This document shows positions 10,331 through 21,200 of a stretch of 64,000 nucleotides of DNA, piece by piece. Each line of letters starts with the position of its first letter. Position 1 is the first letter of the stretch. The notes below the pieces were generated by a model. It searched no databases. It was not told the origin of the DNA and was given only the letters and a program-made list of their open reading frames with translations. Position numbers and translations under genes: made by a program. This DNA is from Phymatolithon calcareum. Taxonomy: Eukaryota; Rhodophyta; Florideophyceae; Hapalidiales. The DNA lies in contig OZ345380.1 in NCBI GenBank assembly GCA_977006965.1, forward strand, positions 930,001 to 994,000. Direction: 5' to 3'.

Positions 10331-11990
10331 TATTGTACCGCAGACCCCGAAAACGGAGGTCGAGTTTCGACTTGCGATTCAGAAACAGAAAAGACGTGAG
10401 AAGCGGAAGATTTACGTAGACAACATCACGCGTTTACCCCCTCCGCCACGAAATAGGCTACAGCGAAAGTAGTCATTCAGGAGATCAGCTTCATAAACGC
10501 TTGATCAGTGATCCACAAGGCCCTTGAACAAGATTGGTATGGTTCGCGACGAAGTGCATTGTTAACGGACAAGAAAAGACCTGGCTTCACCTGGATCGTT
10601 GCAGAAGAGGCACTGACGTAAACTTAATAAGGAGAATGTTTGGCAGTGTGCGTCGACGCCAATGGAGTAACAGAAGAAATCAAAATCCATGGAGTGGGAT
10701 GAGCAAGTAGAAGAACAAGAATGGAAAGTACGTGGGAGCTGTTCAGACGCAGAGTGTTCATCTTCAAGGCACTATTGAGCACACAAAATACTGAAAATTT
10801 TGATTTGAGCATGTCGCTTTTTCGGTCCACATTGTACGTCGCTCACTTTAGCAAGTGTATGTTTTCCCGCAAATATAGACAAAGCGTCCTAAACGTCTTT
10901 GGACGATGTGTCTAAGGGATATTGTAAGTTTACTTAAAATGCCCAAAAATAATGTTAGGCAACGAAAACCATTGGCTTTCAGAAACAAGACAACAGGGGC
11001 AACCAGGTGACTCCACCATGACGACCGCAGAGAGGAAAAATGTAAAATCAAACCCTGATGATGCTCGACACAGGTTTTCGAACAAACTATTTACAGCAAT
11101 TACATCTTGTTCCTACAATGCACATGCCTGTCATGGCCGAGACAAAAGTATTTTCTTGCCGTATCTCTCACTGTTTGGTACTGGTGTCGAATAAGACATT
11201 TTCGCCTTCTCTTTGCGTGGCGCTCGACCAGGCACAAGGTTAATAAGGGCAATATCATTTGCCTTTATTGTAATCCATGCCACTGAAGAACACATTGGTC
11301 CTATATATGTCAAGAACGGCGCGTCAACTTCCCTTTTCTGAAATGGCACGTCGATTTCAATAATCTCGAGAAGAGCACGTCGGTGGCACTAACATAAAAA
11401 GAGAGAGCATGCACTAAGGCACAATAGATGCTGATGTTCATAATCGGATGAAGATAGTATAAGAAGTATAGCACTACTGTACCACTCGCCGACTCTGACT
11501 TCGGCGGTCGTTTAAATAATATACCTGAATGTTATCTACATCAATATTACAGAGCTTGACAAGTTCTACAAGACCGCGATTCGTAGCCCAGCATGTCGAT
11601 TGTGTGCCACCGGGAGCCGATGGGCCCTTCATAATTATGTAGTCTTGATGACGATTCAGTACATGTTTGGATTGCACAGCAGAAATTCTTCAACGATGGC
11701 TCGTTTCGAACATGACCTTTGGAAAACAAACGATCACACTCCATGACCTCGAATTTTTCCTGCGGTTTCTCTCCGCTCTTTCTCACCGCATATCACACTA
11801 CCACTACTCCCACAACCCGCCCCATGTACTTTCGGCACCAACGTGTACATAGGGTTTGCGCCGATTTGTGTCACTTCCGTTAACATTCGAATCCAGGAAT
11901 ATGTTTCGAATCTCGACTTCAGCACACAAACTCTTCAGTCATTAGACAATTCACTGATAGGCAGAACGCGCTATAATCTTGGTTGAACGA
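10331..11990. other. No recognised gene
   Basis: About 1.65 kb of AT-richer DNA downstream of the helicase-like gene (its stop is at 11991-11993). ORFs up to about 80 codons on both strands lack motifs and overlap each other. The left end may contain unrecognisable LINE 5' sequence. Confidence 0.4.
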
Positions 11991-13976
11991 TCACTCAACT
12001 ACTCTTTTGAAGTTTGGTGGCGCCCAACTTTCCGGTCGGATTCGTTCCTTCTTCCTCTTCCTCTCTTCTGGGGTCTTCGCCTTCTTCTTCTTTGGCGGGT
12101 TGCTTTTCTTTTTCTTCTTCTTCTTCAAATCGGAAGCTTCCCCCACCGTTAGAGTCTTCTGCACAATTGCCGCCATAAACTTCTTCCCCTCAGGCGATCG
12201 TCGATTCAGAGTTTTCAAAGTCTCCAAATCCTTCACACTAACTCTCTTCAGCACATTTCGCCAATCCTCAATTTTGGGCTTTTTCGGTTTCAATCTCCTA
12301 GGCATCACGTTCCTTCCGCGAGGGCCAACGAGTCCACTCTTGATCTCTTCGACATCCTCAAGCGACCGATCCCAGTTCACCATTCCGGTCTCACGCGCAA
12401 ACGACAAATGGTACTCCACGCCCTCTGCAACAACGATACCGGGTACCCGCCACAGCTTCAAGCGATCTGCAAATCGCGGCGGGACTGACCACGGCCCAGA
12501 GCCGGTAGTCAGCCTAGCCCATTCAGCCGCGCGCCGCACCAACTCTTCCCTGGTCCAGCCGAGAGCCTTACGCTTCGTCGCGTGCTCTGCCAGCCATGAC
12601 ATATATGCCCCAGCCGCAAGTTGCCATGGAATGCCCTTCACTGCTTCGTGTGCACGAGCGACAAACCCAGAATCCCCTCCTTCCTCGGTACCGGAATAAC
12701 ATTGTGCCTCAAGCAAGCTGGCGGTCTCACCAATGACATTGAGTCCGACCTCGCGTTCAAAATCACAGAGCATTAGCAATGCAGAGCCTTCCCCGGGAGT
12801 CGCTACCGCAACCCGCCGAAGATACTGCGCGGGGTCTTTCGGGGCACCTATTTGAAGAACATGTGTCACACGTTGCGTAGCCGCACGTGCGGAAGACATC
12901 TCGGACGAGAAAAGGATCATTTTCTCGCTTTCAGAAAACACTGCGAGTGCTCTGGTTTGGGAGTTTGGCGATCGTCGGCCGTGCAATTCCTCTGCAGGGA
13001 TGCCCAGGGCGCGATATAGCTCGGCGTAAAACTGTACGAGCTTCGCGGTGGGGAGGAATACAACGACTTTATGCCGCGGGGTTCGCCGTGCATCGTCCAG
13101 GGCCGCGCCTAGCGCTGTGAGCGCATTTTCCGGTGACGCGACAGCAAAGCGCTGTGGGATGCGCGCCGCACGAGTCGCAGGGTCCATTGCTTCGCCTGGC
13201 CACACAACGGTCTGGACACGGGGGCGGAGCATCGAACGGACAATCCGTTTCACCGCACCATTCCTATCATTCATAGGGATTTCCCGGGCGAGAATCACGG
13301 TCTGTCGTCGTGCAGTGGCCGGGAGATACTTGAGGATGCGGTAAACCTGGCGCAGACATCCGATCTCAGTCATGTGGTGCGGATCCGAAAGCACGAGACG
13401 CTCGACGAGTCCGAGCCACTTTGGACCCTGTCCGGAACGGAAGAAGGCGTTGCAGATCGCGCGTGGAGTTGCAACAACAATGGCGCCTTTCTCCGCGTTA
13501 CTAAGGTACATTGCCGTGCGCGCAGGGTCAGCAAGAGCACCAATTCCGCGGCCGACAACGAGGATAACGCGCGAGCTCCCGCTCGTGGGGCCAATTTCTT
13601 CGGCTGCGGCCTCTGCCGCAAGACGCGTCGGGGCTAGCACGAGCGCATTAAAACGGCGTGGATGTGCCTGAAGTGCGGCGGCAATGCGACCTTCGGATCC
13701 AAAGCCAGTGATTAGGCAATCTAACCGACCAGCCAATGCTCTTTCGACTGCCGCATTTGCTTCTGTCTCGGTCTTTGCATTGACTGGAGGTGGTGGAGGG
13801 CGTGCTTCGTGCTTTTCAGGACTGTCCAGACCGGAAGGGTTGATTGGGATTCGAAGAATTGCACGTGGGTCGCGAGATGGCCGGCGCAATGCGGGCGGCG
13901 AGACGCAGATACGCGGTCGGCGTACTCGCGAAGTCTGCTGTCGGAGCGCGGGAGGGGCAAGAAAGGCATTCTCCAT
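11991..13976 (-). CDS. Mss116-like DEAD-box protein with degenerate catalytic motifs (probable pseudohelicase)
   Basis: A 661-residue protein starting at ATG 13974-13976. The two RecA-like domains follow the Mss116/plant RH31 pattern: VVVFLPTAKLVQFYAELYRAL (about 303-323), L-H-G-R-R-S-P-N-S-Q-T-R-A (331-343), V-T-H-V-L-Q-I-G-A-P-K-D-P-A-Q-Y-L (370-386), then G-E-G-S-A-L-L-M-L-C-D-F-E. Almost every catalytic motif is altered: motif I reads TGFGSEGR (about 90-97) instead of a GKT P-loop, motif II SDPH (197-200) instead of DEAD, motif V SSEMSSARAA instead of ARGxD, motif VI YLRRVAVATP instead of HRxGRTxR. Motif Ia (APTRLA) survives. The reading frame is long and clean, so this is not simple decay. 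The tail (about 590-661) is Lys-rich, suggesting RNA binding or nuclear/nucleolar targeting. ATP-dependent unwinding is unlikely; a structural role in RNP assembly is inferred. Confidence 0.85.
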   Translation of the reverse strand: MENAFLAPPALRQQTSRVRRPRICVSPPALRRPSRDPRAILRIPINPSGLDSPEKHEARPPPPPVNAKTETEANAAVERALAGRLDCLITGFGSEGRIAAALQAHPRRFNALVLAPTRLAAEAAAEEIGPTSGSSRVILVVGRGIGALADPARTAMYLSNAEKGAIVVATPRAICNAFFRSGQGPKWLGLVERLVLSDPHHMTEIGCLRQVYRILKYLPATARRQTVILAREIPMNDRNGAVKRIVRSMLRPRVQTVVWPGEAMDPATRAARIPQRFAVASPENALTALGAALDDARRTPRHKVVVFLPTAKLVQFYAELYRALGIPAEELHGRRSPNSQTRALAVFSESEKMILFSSEMSSARAATQRVTHVLQIGAPKDPAQYLRRVAVATPGEGSALLMLCDFEREVGLNVIGETASLLEAQCYSGTEEGGDSGFVARAHEAVKGIPWQLAAGAYMSWLAEHATKRKALGWTREELVRRAAEWARLTTGSGPWSVPPRFADRLKLWRVPGIVVAEGVEYHLSFARETGMVNWDRSLEDVEEIKSGLVGPRGRNVMPRRLKPKKPKIEDWRNVLKRVSVKDLETLKTLNRRSPEGKKFMAAIVQKTLTVGEASDLKKKKKKKSNPPKKKKAKTPEERKRKKERIRPESWAPPNFKRVVE

Positions 13977-14414
13977 GCGGCCCGAGCATTAAAAGAGGAG
14001 AATCTCTATGACCTCAGTTGGCATGTTGCTATTGCCCTGCGTCCGTCAATGTGTAAGAGGAAACATGCGTGACCACGTGTCCTGACGGAATTGGCTCTGA
14101 AAATGCTCTGAATAATACGACTAAACTAGAAAAATAACACTGAATTTGATCTGACTTAGTTCTGAATGCCTCTTTTCCTGGACTACTCCTGAATCAAGGA
14201 ATCTCGGAATGACTGATCAAATCAAATCGAGCTTCGTCTTTCAGCCCGCCTCCATACACCTCCCGCGCAACTGCTCACCTAAGAGGAGCGACGTGTACTG
14301 GTCGTTGAAGCTGGCCAGAAGAAGCAAAAAGTGGTCTAACGCCGACTGCCATACCTCGGCGGTAAAACATAACCGTGTGCCAAAAAGAAGAGGGATTTCC
14401 TATCTGGCCTCACG
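13977..14414. other. Divergent intergenic region
   Basis: A 438-bp gap between the minus-strand helicase-like gene and the plus-strand F-box gene, so it should hold both promoters. No clear TATA box or other motif was identified. Confidence 0.4.
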
Positions 14415-15023
14415 ATGATTCCCGAAGATGTTCTGACCCACATATTCAGTTTTCTAGACGAATCTAGTTTATGTGCCGCCCTCGAAGTATGTCGCGAATG
14501 GAATAAGTATGCGTCGAGGGAGCCGTTGTGGAAGGCTTTGGCTCTCGAGCAATGGAGATCCATCTCGACCGACGGCCACCTCTTGCCCGTCTTGCAGCGC
14601 AAAAGGCCTGTCGATAGTCTCTGGCGGAGCATCGTTCTTCACTATCCGAAAAGGATTTGTCGTTTGCAGAAGACTACTAAGTTCATTTGCAACATGGTTG
14701 TTCGTCAAATCTCCGGGAAACCAATCGAGGCTTTTCCAGTCACTTTATTTGTAGAGCGACGCTTCAATCTTATCCATCTAGAAACGTTCATTGTTCCTGA
14801 TGCTCCCGTGCTTTACTTAGAGCCTGAAAAGGAGTCAGATCGTTCTGGTTTCGAGGGGTTTATTGTTTATCTAACAAATCGATCGAGGGCCGGGCTTGCG
14901 CTGGATGGAAATCGGCGGATTGTGCTAATGCCTCCTTGTGACTACACTCGCGTCCAGATTGGATACGAAGGTGCAAGTCTCCTTGGAATAGTTCAAGATG
15001 CATATCATCTAGTTTCAGAGTAG
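14415..15023 (+). CDS. F-box protein, intact paralogue of the MITE-split gene
   Basis: A 202-residue protein starting at ATG 14415. Residues 1-45 form an F-box (MIPEDVLTHIFSFLDESSL, A-A-L-E-V-C-R-E-W-N-K-Y-A). The rest is a conserved domain shared with the 3682-4828 gene: R-Q-I-S-G-K-P, then V-P-D-A-P-V-L-Y-L-E-P, then MPPCDYTRVQIGYEG near the C-terminus. The second half does not resemble WD, Kelch or LRR substrate modules, so it is a compact F-box family of unknown substrate. By family knowledge the F-box would bind Skp1 in an SCF ubiquitin ligase. The start immediately at the F-box fits the N-terminal position of this domain. Confidence 0.85.
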   Translation: MIPEDVLTHIFSFLDESSLCAALEVCREWNKYASREPLWKALALEQWRSISTDGHLLPVLQRKRPVDSLWRSIVLHYPKRICRLQKTTKFICNMVVRQISGKPIEAFPVTLFVERRFNLIHLETFIVPDAPVLYLEPEKESDRSGFEGFIVYLTNRSRAGLALDGNRRIVLMPPCDYTRVQIGYEGASLLGIVQDAYHLVSE

Positions 15024-15709
15024 GCAATCTATGCGGCTTATAATTTCATAACTATAAGAAACTAGCAACTGCTCTTGCTCTAAATACCGCTGCCTTAAAC
15101 CGAGCCTGGGTACCACGAAAGGGTCTTTTTAGGTTTAAGAATGTTGTCGCTACAAATGCAAAGGCGTCTTGCATCGTGTCTCCGTGACGGATCTCCGATT
15201 AGATTACCAAGCATCCTGGAAAATCACATTTCACAAAAAAGATAGAAAAAAATTTACTCAGCCATGCAAACGCATGAAAGTTGCTCCTCAAGCTCCGCAA
15301 ATCCTGAAGTTTGTATATTGCTCATCTGTGTTCTCGTTTTCAGTACGAAGCGACTTACGGTTGTTCGCGACAGTTGCACCACGCAAAACAAGTTCGCTAG
15401 TCAAGAGAATCTGCAGATGAGGAGGAGCACTGAAAATAAAATAAGCATCCCAATTCACTCACAAAAAAGCACAATAGCCACGGAAAGCTATCCAACGCTA
15501 CTTTCAACAGCGTTGAGTACGCATGCACTTCTATTTCACAACAAATCTTCGGCAAAAAATACCAAAAACCTCACAGTACGGATAGTGCCTGAAAACGTTC
15601 GCATAGTAATAAACCTCGCTAAGCGACTGAGGTTCCGCACGCTCTGTAATATTCGAGACTGAGGTAAAACGCGCTTGTTGACGAACCATCTATGTATCGT
15701 AGATTCAAA
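15024..15709. other. Intergenic, convergent
   Basis: About 0.7 kb between the convergent F-box and ARL5 genes. It is AT-rich with A-runs, and no coding signal was recognised. Confidence 0.45.
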
Positions 15710-16439
15710 TTAATCGTTGGAGACATTTTTCGTGATCCAGTCCAGCCCGTCAGAAAGGCCTGCCCCTTCAATAGCGCTACATGCCTGCATACGCAAAGAA
15801 TTAGCAATGTCCAATTCGTCAGCTTCAAACTTGGTAGGTGCCGGCAAAATTCGGACTTTTCACAGGCCAGCGATATTCGGAATGTCGTCACGACTTACCT
15901 GAATGTGCCAGTTGTGAGTGGTGATGGTGTGCAGAGCAAGGGCTTCAGAGAGTTCTGTGGCAGTGAGCGCATTCCGCAGATCCTGCTTATTAGCAAAGAT
16001 AAGAACGCAACTTTTTCGCAGGTCCTCACTTTCCAGAATCTGATGGAGTTCCTTTCGTGCAAGGTCTAGGCGTGCCGGGTCTGCCGAGTCTACGACCATG
16101 ATGAGGGCATGTGTGTTGATGAAGTAAGTTTTCCATGTCTGCCGCAACATGTCCTGACCGCCGAGGTCCCATACTTGGAATCGCATATTCTTGTACGCGA
16201 CCTCTTCAACGTTAGAACCGATGGTCGGGTAAGTTTCCACGACCTCTCCGAGATGTAGCTTGTACAAAATTGTCGTCTTCCCAGCTGCATCCAGCCCAAT
16301 CATGCAGATCTGTTTCACAGGAAGTTTGAATATCAGTACCAGTAAAAAAATCTCACCGACAAATGGCGCCATGTCTGCATACCTTAAATTCGCGGAAGCC
16401 AGAAATTCGTCGCCATATATGTGACATTACGATTCCCAT
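15710..16439 (-). CDS. ARL5: ARL5-type small GTPase, three exons
   Basis: The spliced product is 180 residues, the usual ARL5 length (about 179). Exon 1 (16439-16383) encodes [19 protein letters not shown], with Gly2 for N-myristoylation. Intron 1 is 16382-16310 (73 nt, gtatgc...acag). Exon 2 (16309-15899) carries the P-loop [18 protein letters not shown] (switch I), WDLGGQ (switch II) and NKQD. Intron 2 is 15898-15785 (114 nt, gtaagt...gcag, with tgctaattc as a likely branch site). Exon 3 (15784-15710) encodes [14 protein letters not shown] and the stop. The segments [22 protein letters not shown] and N-W-H-I-Q-A-C are characteristic of ARL5 rather than ARF1 or ARL1. ARL5 proteins act at the trans-Golgi in endosome-to-Golgi traffic (family knowledge). 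Confidence 0.92.
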
Positions 16440-18237
16440 AGTGAATCCGCTATTCGCATTGCTCACCGCAGCGCGGAACTTGTTTCTCGGCAGCGGCGAA
16501 GAGCCTTATCAGTGATGAATGTCCAGCGTTGGAAGCGGACAGTGGCACGAGAAACAATTCAGAGTTATGATTGTTTCCTAGGAAAGTTTTATTTTACAAT
16601 TAGTTTTTAGAGCATCGAAAAGTTGATGATCCAATGTGCGGTACTCAGAAGGAATGTACTTTAGCAAGAACCTGGGGGGATCTACCATGGCAGCAAACGG
16701 GGGCCTCGCTCCGTTACTAAACTGCACGCATAGCTATCGCACGGGTGGAATGAAGGCAGGATAGAGTGGCAGTGGGCGGGAGAAACATTCTGGTACCATC
16801 TCAATAGGAAAGATATACTGTACTTTTAGAAGATTCGTGTTCGTGACTCACGAACACGAATCTTCTAAAAGTATAATTCATGACGACGTCTGGCGACCTG
16901 GGACCGATAGGTCTGACAAAATTGCACATTCTGCTAGGATCGCTGTCGCTAATGTTCAGAAGCGGCCTCCGGTAGTCGATAGAGAATCTGAAAACACAAG
17001 AAGGCCCGTGCAACGCTTCTATATTCCCGAATGGTACACCTAAAAGGAATTGAAGTCGGGTAAATCTTCGACTTGCATGACAAGTGACGTGTCACTTGTT
17101 GGCGGTGGAGGTGGTGAGGGAGCATCTTCTGGACAAATGTGATCTCGTGCGTAAGATAGGCAACAAATAGACCTTTTGAGGTCTCGCATGCGCTCTTGCT
17201 AGCCGGGGGAATTGATGAACCCATATACCGAATCGAAGTGAAAGGGAACAAGTCCCGGAGCGTTACACTAGATATATGTGCGTCGTGGTAGAGGTGCGGA
17301 CAGCTTGGAGGGATATGACGCCACAAGAAAATTGTGAGGGATTTCTGGGGTATGTAGGAAGGATGTGATGAGAGCGGTCACTAAAGTGAGCAATGTGGAT
17401 TGTCTGCAGTTCATTGGGATGAAAGGGTCTACAAGTAGCTGGAGATCCTATCTGTACACAGAGTTGAACGGGATAGCGGAAGCCGATTTTGCGACTTACA
17501 TTAGTTCGATGTTTCTTGCCCTTCGTGTGTTTAGTTCGCAAGGAGCCGTCTAGATTTGAACTAAAGAATTGGTAGCGCCTAGTGCCTATCGTGGGGGCAG
17601 CTAGAGACTAACGTAAGTTATTGCGCTTAAGTATAATTTCAGTCATTCAGGTAAGGCACAGAACCTCGTCTCATCCTGGGCAACCTTCCCCAGTGCGTCA
17701 CTGCGTGTTCATAAATCAATAATATATTTCTTTCTTCTCTGATCGGCTACCGTCGTTGATCTACAACAGTGCGGTTCATAGTCATGCGCTAGTGCCTTCT
17801 TTCGGACAGCGATCCATCGTAGGTCGTTAGAAGTGGTGCCCCAAAAAACTCCTCCCTGAACAATGCTGTAGATTGCATACTTCATTTTACTGTTTTTTCA
17901 TCCTCCTAAGGCCGGGTGCTGGTGGCTTCCAGTCGGTCTAATCGAAATGACACATGATGCTGAGCAGGTCCGTAAGGCAAACCTCAGAGTAGTGAGATTT
18001 TGAATACTTTTTCAATAAATTTTCAGCTTTGTCCATGTGCATTTTTTCATTGGTAGACAACTAGCGCCAAATATTCTTATTGGCGAACACGATATGTCAT
18101 TATTAATCACCTCCGTCGGGGTCGCATGGTACCCAACATGCATTATCGGTCTTGTGAAGAACGAAAAAGAAAGGAGTAAAGGCTAGGGCCACTTTTATCT
18201 TCCCCATCCGCGTCTCTGCCCTCGCCGTTGACCCAAT
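16440..18237. other. Divergent intergenic region between ARL5 and XRN2
   Basis: About 1.8 kb that should include both promoters. It contains a 53-bp near-perfect inverted repeat (16821-16873). The short palindrome acaagtgacgtgtcacttgt (17080-17099) has 9-bp arms around gt and a bZIP-like tgacgtgtca core. ORFs are short and unrecognised. Confidence 0.45.
16821..16873. repeat. Perfect 26-bp inverted repeat, one-base centre
   Basis: Arm tacttttagaagattcgtgt-tcgtga (16821-16846) is followed by a single c and its exact reverse complement (16848-16873). It could fold into a cruciform or a 26-bp RNA hairpin. No flanking target duplication is visible. Confidence 0.9.
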
Positions 18238-21200
18238 ATGGGAATCCCTGCGTATTTCAGATGGATATCAGAGCGTTATCCGAAGATGATGGTCAATTGC
18301 GTCGAATTCGTGGACTACGACGCAGACACCGGCACTGAGCGCCGAATAGACGCTTCAAAGGCAAACCCGAACGGCCAGGAGTTTGACAATCTCTACCTGG
18401 ACATGAATGGAATTATTCATCCCTGTACCCATCCTGAAGACGGACCAGCTCCGACGACTGAGGAAGAAATGTTCGAGGCCGTCTGTGCATACATTGACCG
18501 CATTTTCGGCATTGTTCGCCCCCGTCGCCTGCTCTACATGGCCATTGACGGTGTTGCCCCGCGTGCAAAAATTAATCAGCAGCGATCGCGTCGATTCCGT
18601 TCCGCACGCGAGGCCGAAGAGAAAGCAGCTGAGAAAATTCATTTGCGCGAGGAATGGCGTGCCATGGGCCTCCGTGTCAAAGAGGAAGACCCCGACGCTC
18701 CACCCCCTTTTGATTCCAACGTCATTACCCCGGGTACACCATTCATGTCCCGTCTTGCAATCGCGCTACGCAAGTACGTCGCCGATCGTATATCGAAAGA
18801 CCCCGCTTGGAAAAACCTCCGCGTACTATTCTCTGACGCGTCTGTTCCAGGCGAAGGGGAGCATAAAATTGCCGAGTTTATTCGCGTTGAGCGTGCACAA
18901 AAGGGGTACAATCCCGGTATTAAGCACGTCATGTATGGGCTAGACGCAGACCTCATTATGCTCGCACTTACTACGCACGAGGTCTGTTTTACCATTCTGC
19001 GCGAGGAAGTTTTTCCGAAACATCGCAATAATCATGGTAAAGGACCGGGTGGTAGCGCTGCAGACCCCCGCCATGGGCATAACAACCGGCAGCAACAGGA
19101 AGTCGTGCAGATCGACTCCACCCTCGATCCTCAGTTTCGCGCCGTCATGGAGCAGGACGGGTTGAAAACACGGACGGACATTGGACATCGAAAACCTTTC
19201 CACTTCTTGCACGTCAACATTCTGCGTGAGTATCTGGATATCGAGTATCGCACGGACATTTTGAAAGAGCTCGAGTCCGTGCCTGACACTGAGGTCGTTT
19301 ACAATTTGGAAAGAGTGATTGACGATTTTGTGTTTCTGTGTTTCTTTGTCGGCAATGATTTTCTTCCACATTTGCCCACCCTGGATATTCGTGAAGGGGC
19401 TGTCGATTTTCTCATTGAGCTCTACAAGACGGAGCTACCCCGTGTGGGATATCTGACCTCGGACGGTGGCAACGTCGACTTTGCACGAGTTCGAAAAATG
19501 CTCGGCCCTATTGGGTTCAAGGAGGACGAGATCTTTAAGGATCGGTCGCAACGAGAGGCGGAGAATAAGAAGCGGAAAGAGCAACGGGAAAGAGAGGCTA
19601 AAGAGGCGGAGGCGCGCAGAAAACAGCAGGAAATCACTAGCACGGCGTTCGGCGGACAAAAGTTTGACAAGCGAGGCCGTCGTATTGGCACTACGCTTGC
19701 TCCCGAGGGAGAACCTATGGTCGCACTCGGTAGAAAGGACAAGAATGCGCGTGTCGGGACTGGCGAAGCCAATGCGGCTGCCGCAGCCGCCCTGCGCAAG
19801 GCGCTGGCCAAACCCGACAGAAGTAAAAAGCAATCGGATGTGTCGTCTCCAGGCATAAAGCGCAAGAAACCTGATAGTGATGATGTAAAGCCTAAAAGCT
19901 TAAACATAAGTGGTGATCCTTCGAAGCGCAAAAAGGGCGAGACAGCGGGCGACAGCGCAGAAGTGAATACGGAGTCCATGGTGGAGAAGTCGGCGGCAGA
20001 ATTCTCGGAGGAACTTCATCAGCGTATGCGGACAAAGAATGAGATTAAGAACCCGCAAGACAACATCAAACTTGGAGAAGAAGGATGGAAAGATAGATAT
20101 TACGAAAAGAAGTTTGGGTGGAAGCCTACGGATACAGCCGAAAAGGACAAATTGCTCCGGTCGTATCTCGAAGGTTTATACTGGGTCATGAAGTACTACT
20201 ACGTTGGATGCGTTTCTTGGGGTTGGTATTATCCGTACCACTACGCGCCGTTTGCGTCCGATCTTGTCGAATCGTCTATTCTGTCCTCTGATATCAACCT
20301 AGGGCTTGGCAAGCCGTTCAAACCATTCTCGCAATTGCAGGCCGTCATGCCGGCATGCAGTGGGAAGCTCGTTCTCCCGAAATGTTATTCTGATTTGATG
20401 ACTAACCCAACCTCACCAATTCTCGATTACTATCCTGAAACTTTCGACCTGGATCTTAACGGCAAACGCTTTGCCTGGCAGGGCGTCGCTCTTTTGCCCT
20501 TTATTGACGAAAAACGACTCAACGATGCAATCGCAAATCTCGATCATTTGCTCACGGACGAGGAGCGTAAGCGCAATTCCTTCGGGGAATGTAATATTAT
20601 CGTGTCTCCCTCTGAGCCTCTTGGCAAGTTCATTTCTTCATTATCGGGGGATCAGCTCCTCCAAATACCGATGGACATCGCCCAAGGGCTCTTTTTCGGG
20701 TCTGTGTCTCCGGCACTCAGCGATGCATCTTTGGCCGCGTTGGCCGCTGTGTTCCGGCTACCGTCGTACGTCCCGCATTCGTCTGCACTACTGCCGACAG
20801 CTGTGGCGCCAGCTGCGGTGCTTGACAACGTGACGCGCTCTGGAATCATGTGCGGTGGATGGCGTGCGGCGCGACATGGACTGCTTGGTCAGGCCGCGCG
20901 AGAGCTATCTGATAAGCGGTACGGCCGTAGCGGAAAGCGTCACAGTGGTCGCCGTGGTCGCGGAGGACCATATCGCGGGAACGGCGGGCAGAGGACCGGA
21001 CAGCCCTACCCACATCCTGTCGCTTCAGCGATGTTTGGAGGTCTTGGTACACAATACGGTGGCCAATATGGTGCGCAGCAAGGCGGACAGCAGCAGTACT
21101 GGATGCAGCAGCAAGGACACTATCAACAACAACAGCGTGGCGGGTATGGCCCACCGCGCCAACAGCATAGACCGCGCCAGCAACATGGATACGTGCCCCC

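Noticed and set aside
19422-19979. Antisense ORFs of 132 and 185 codons within XRN2
   Set aside because: They lie fully inside the conserved XRN2 coding frame, so they are shadows.
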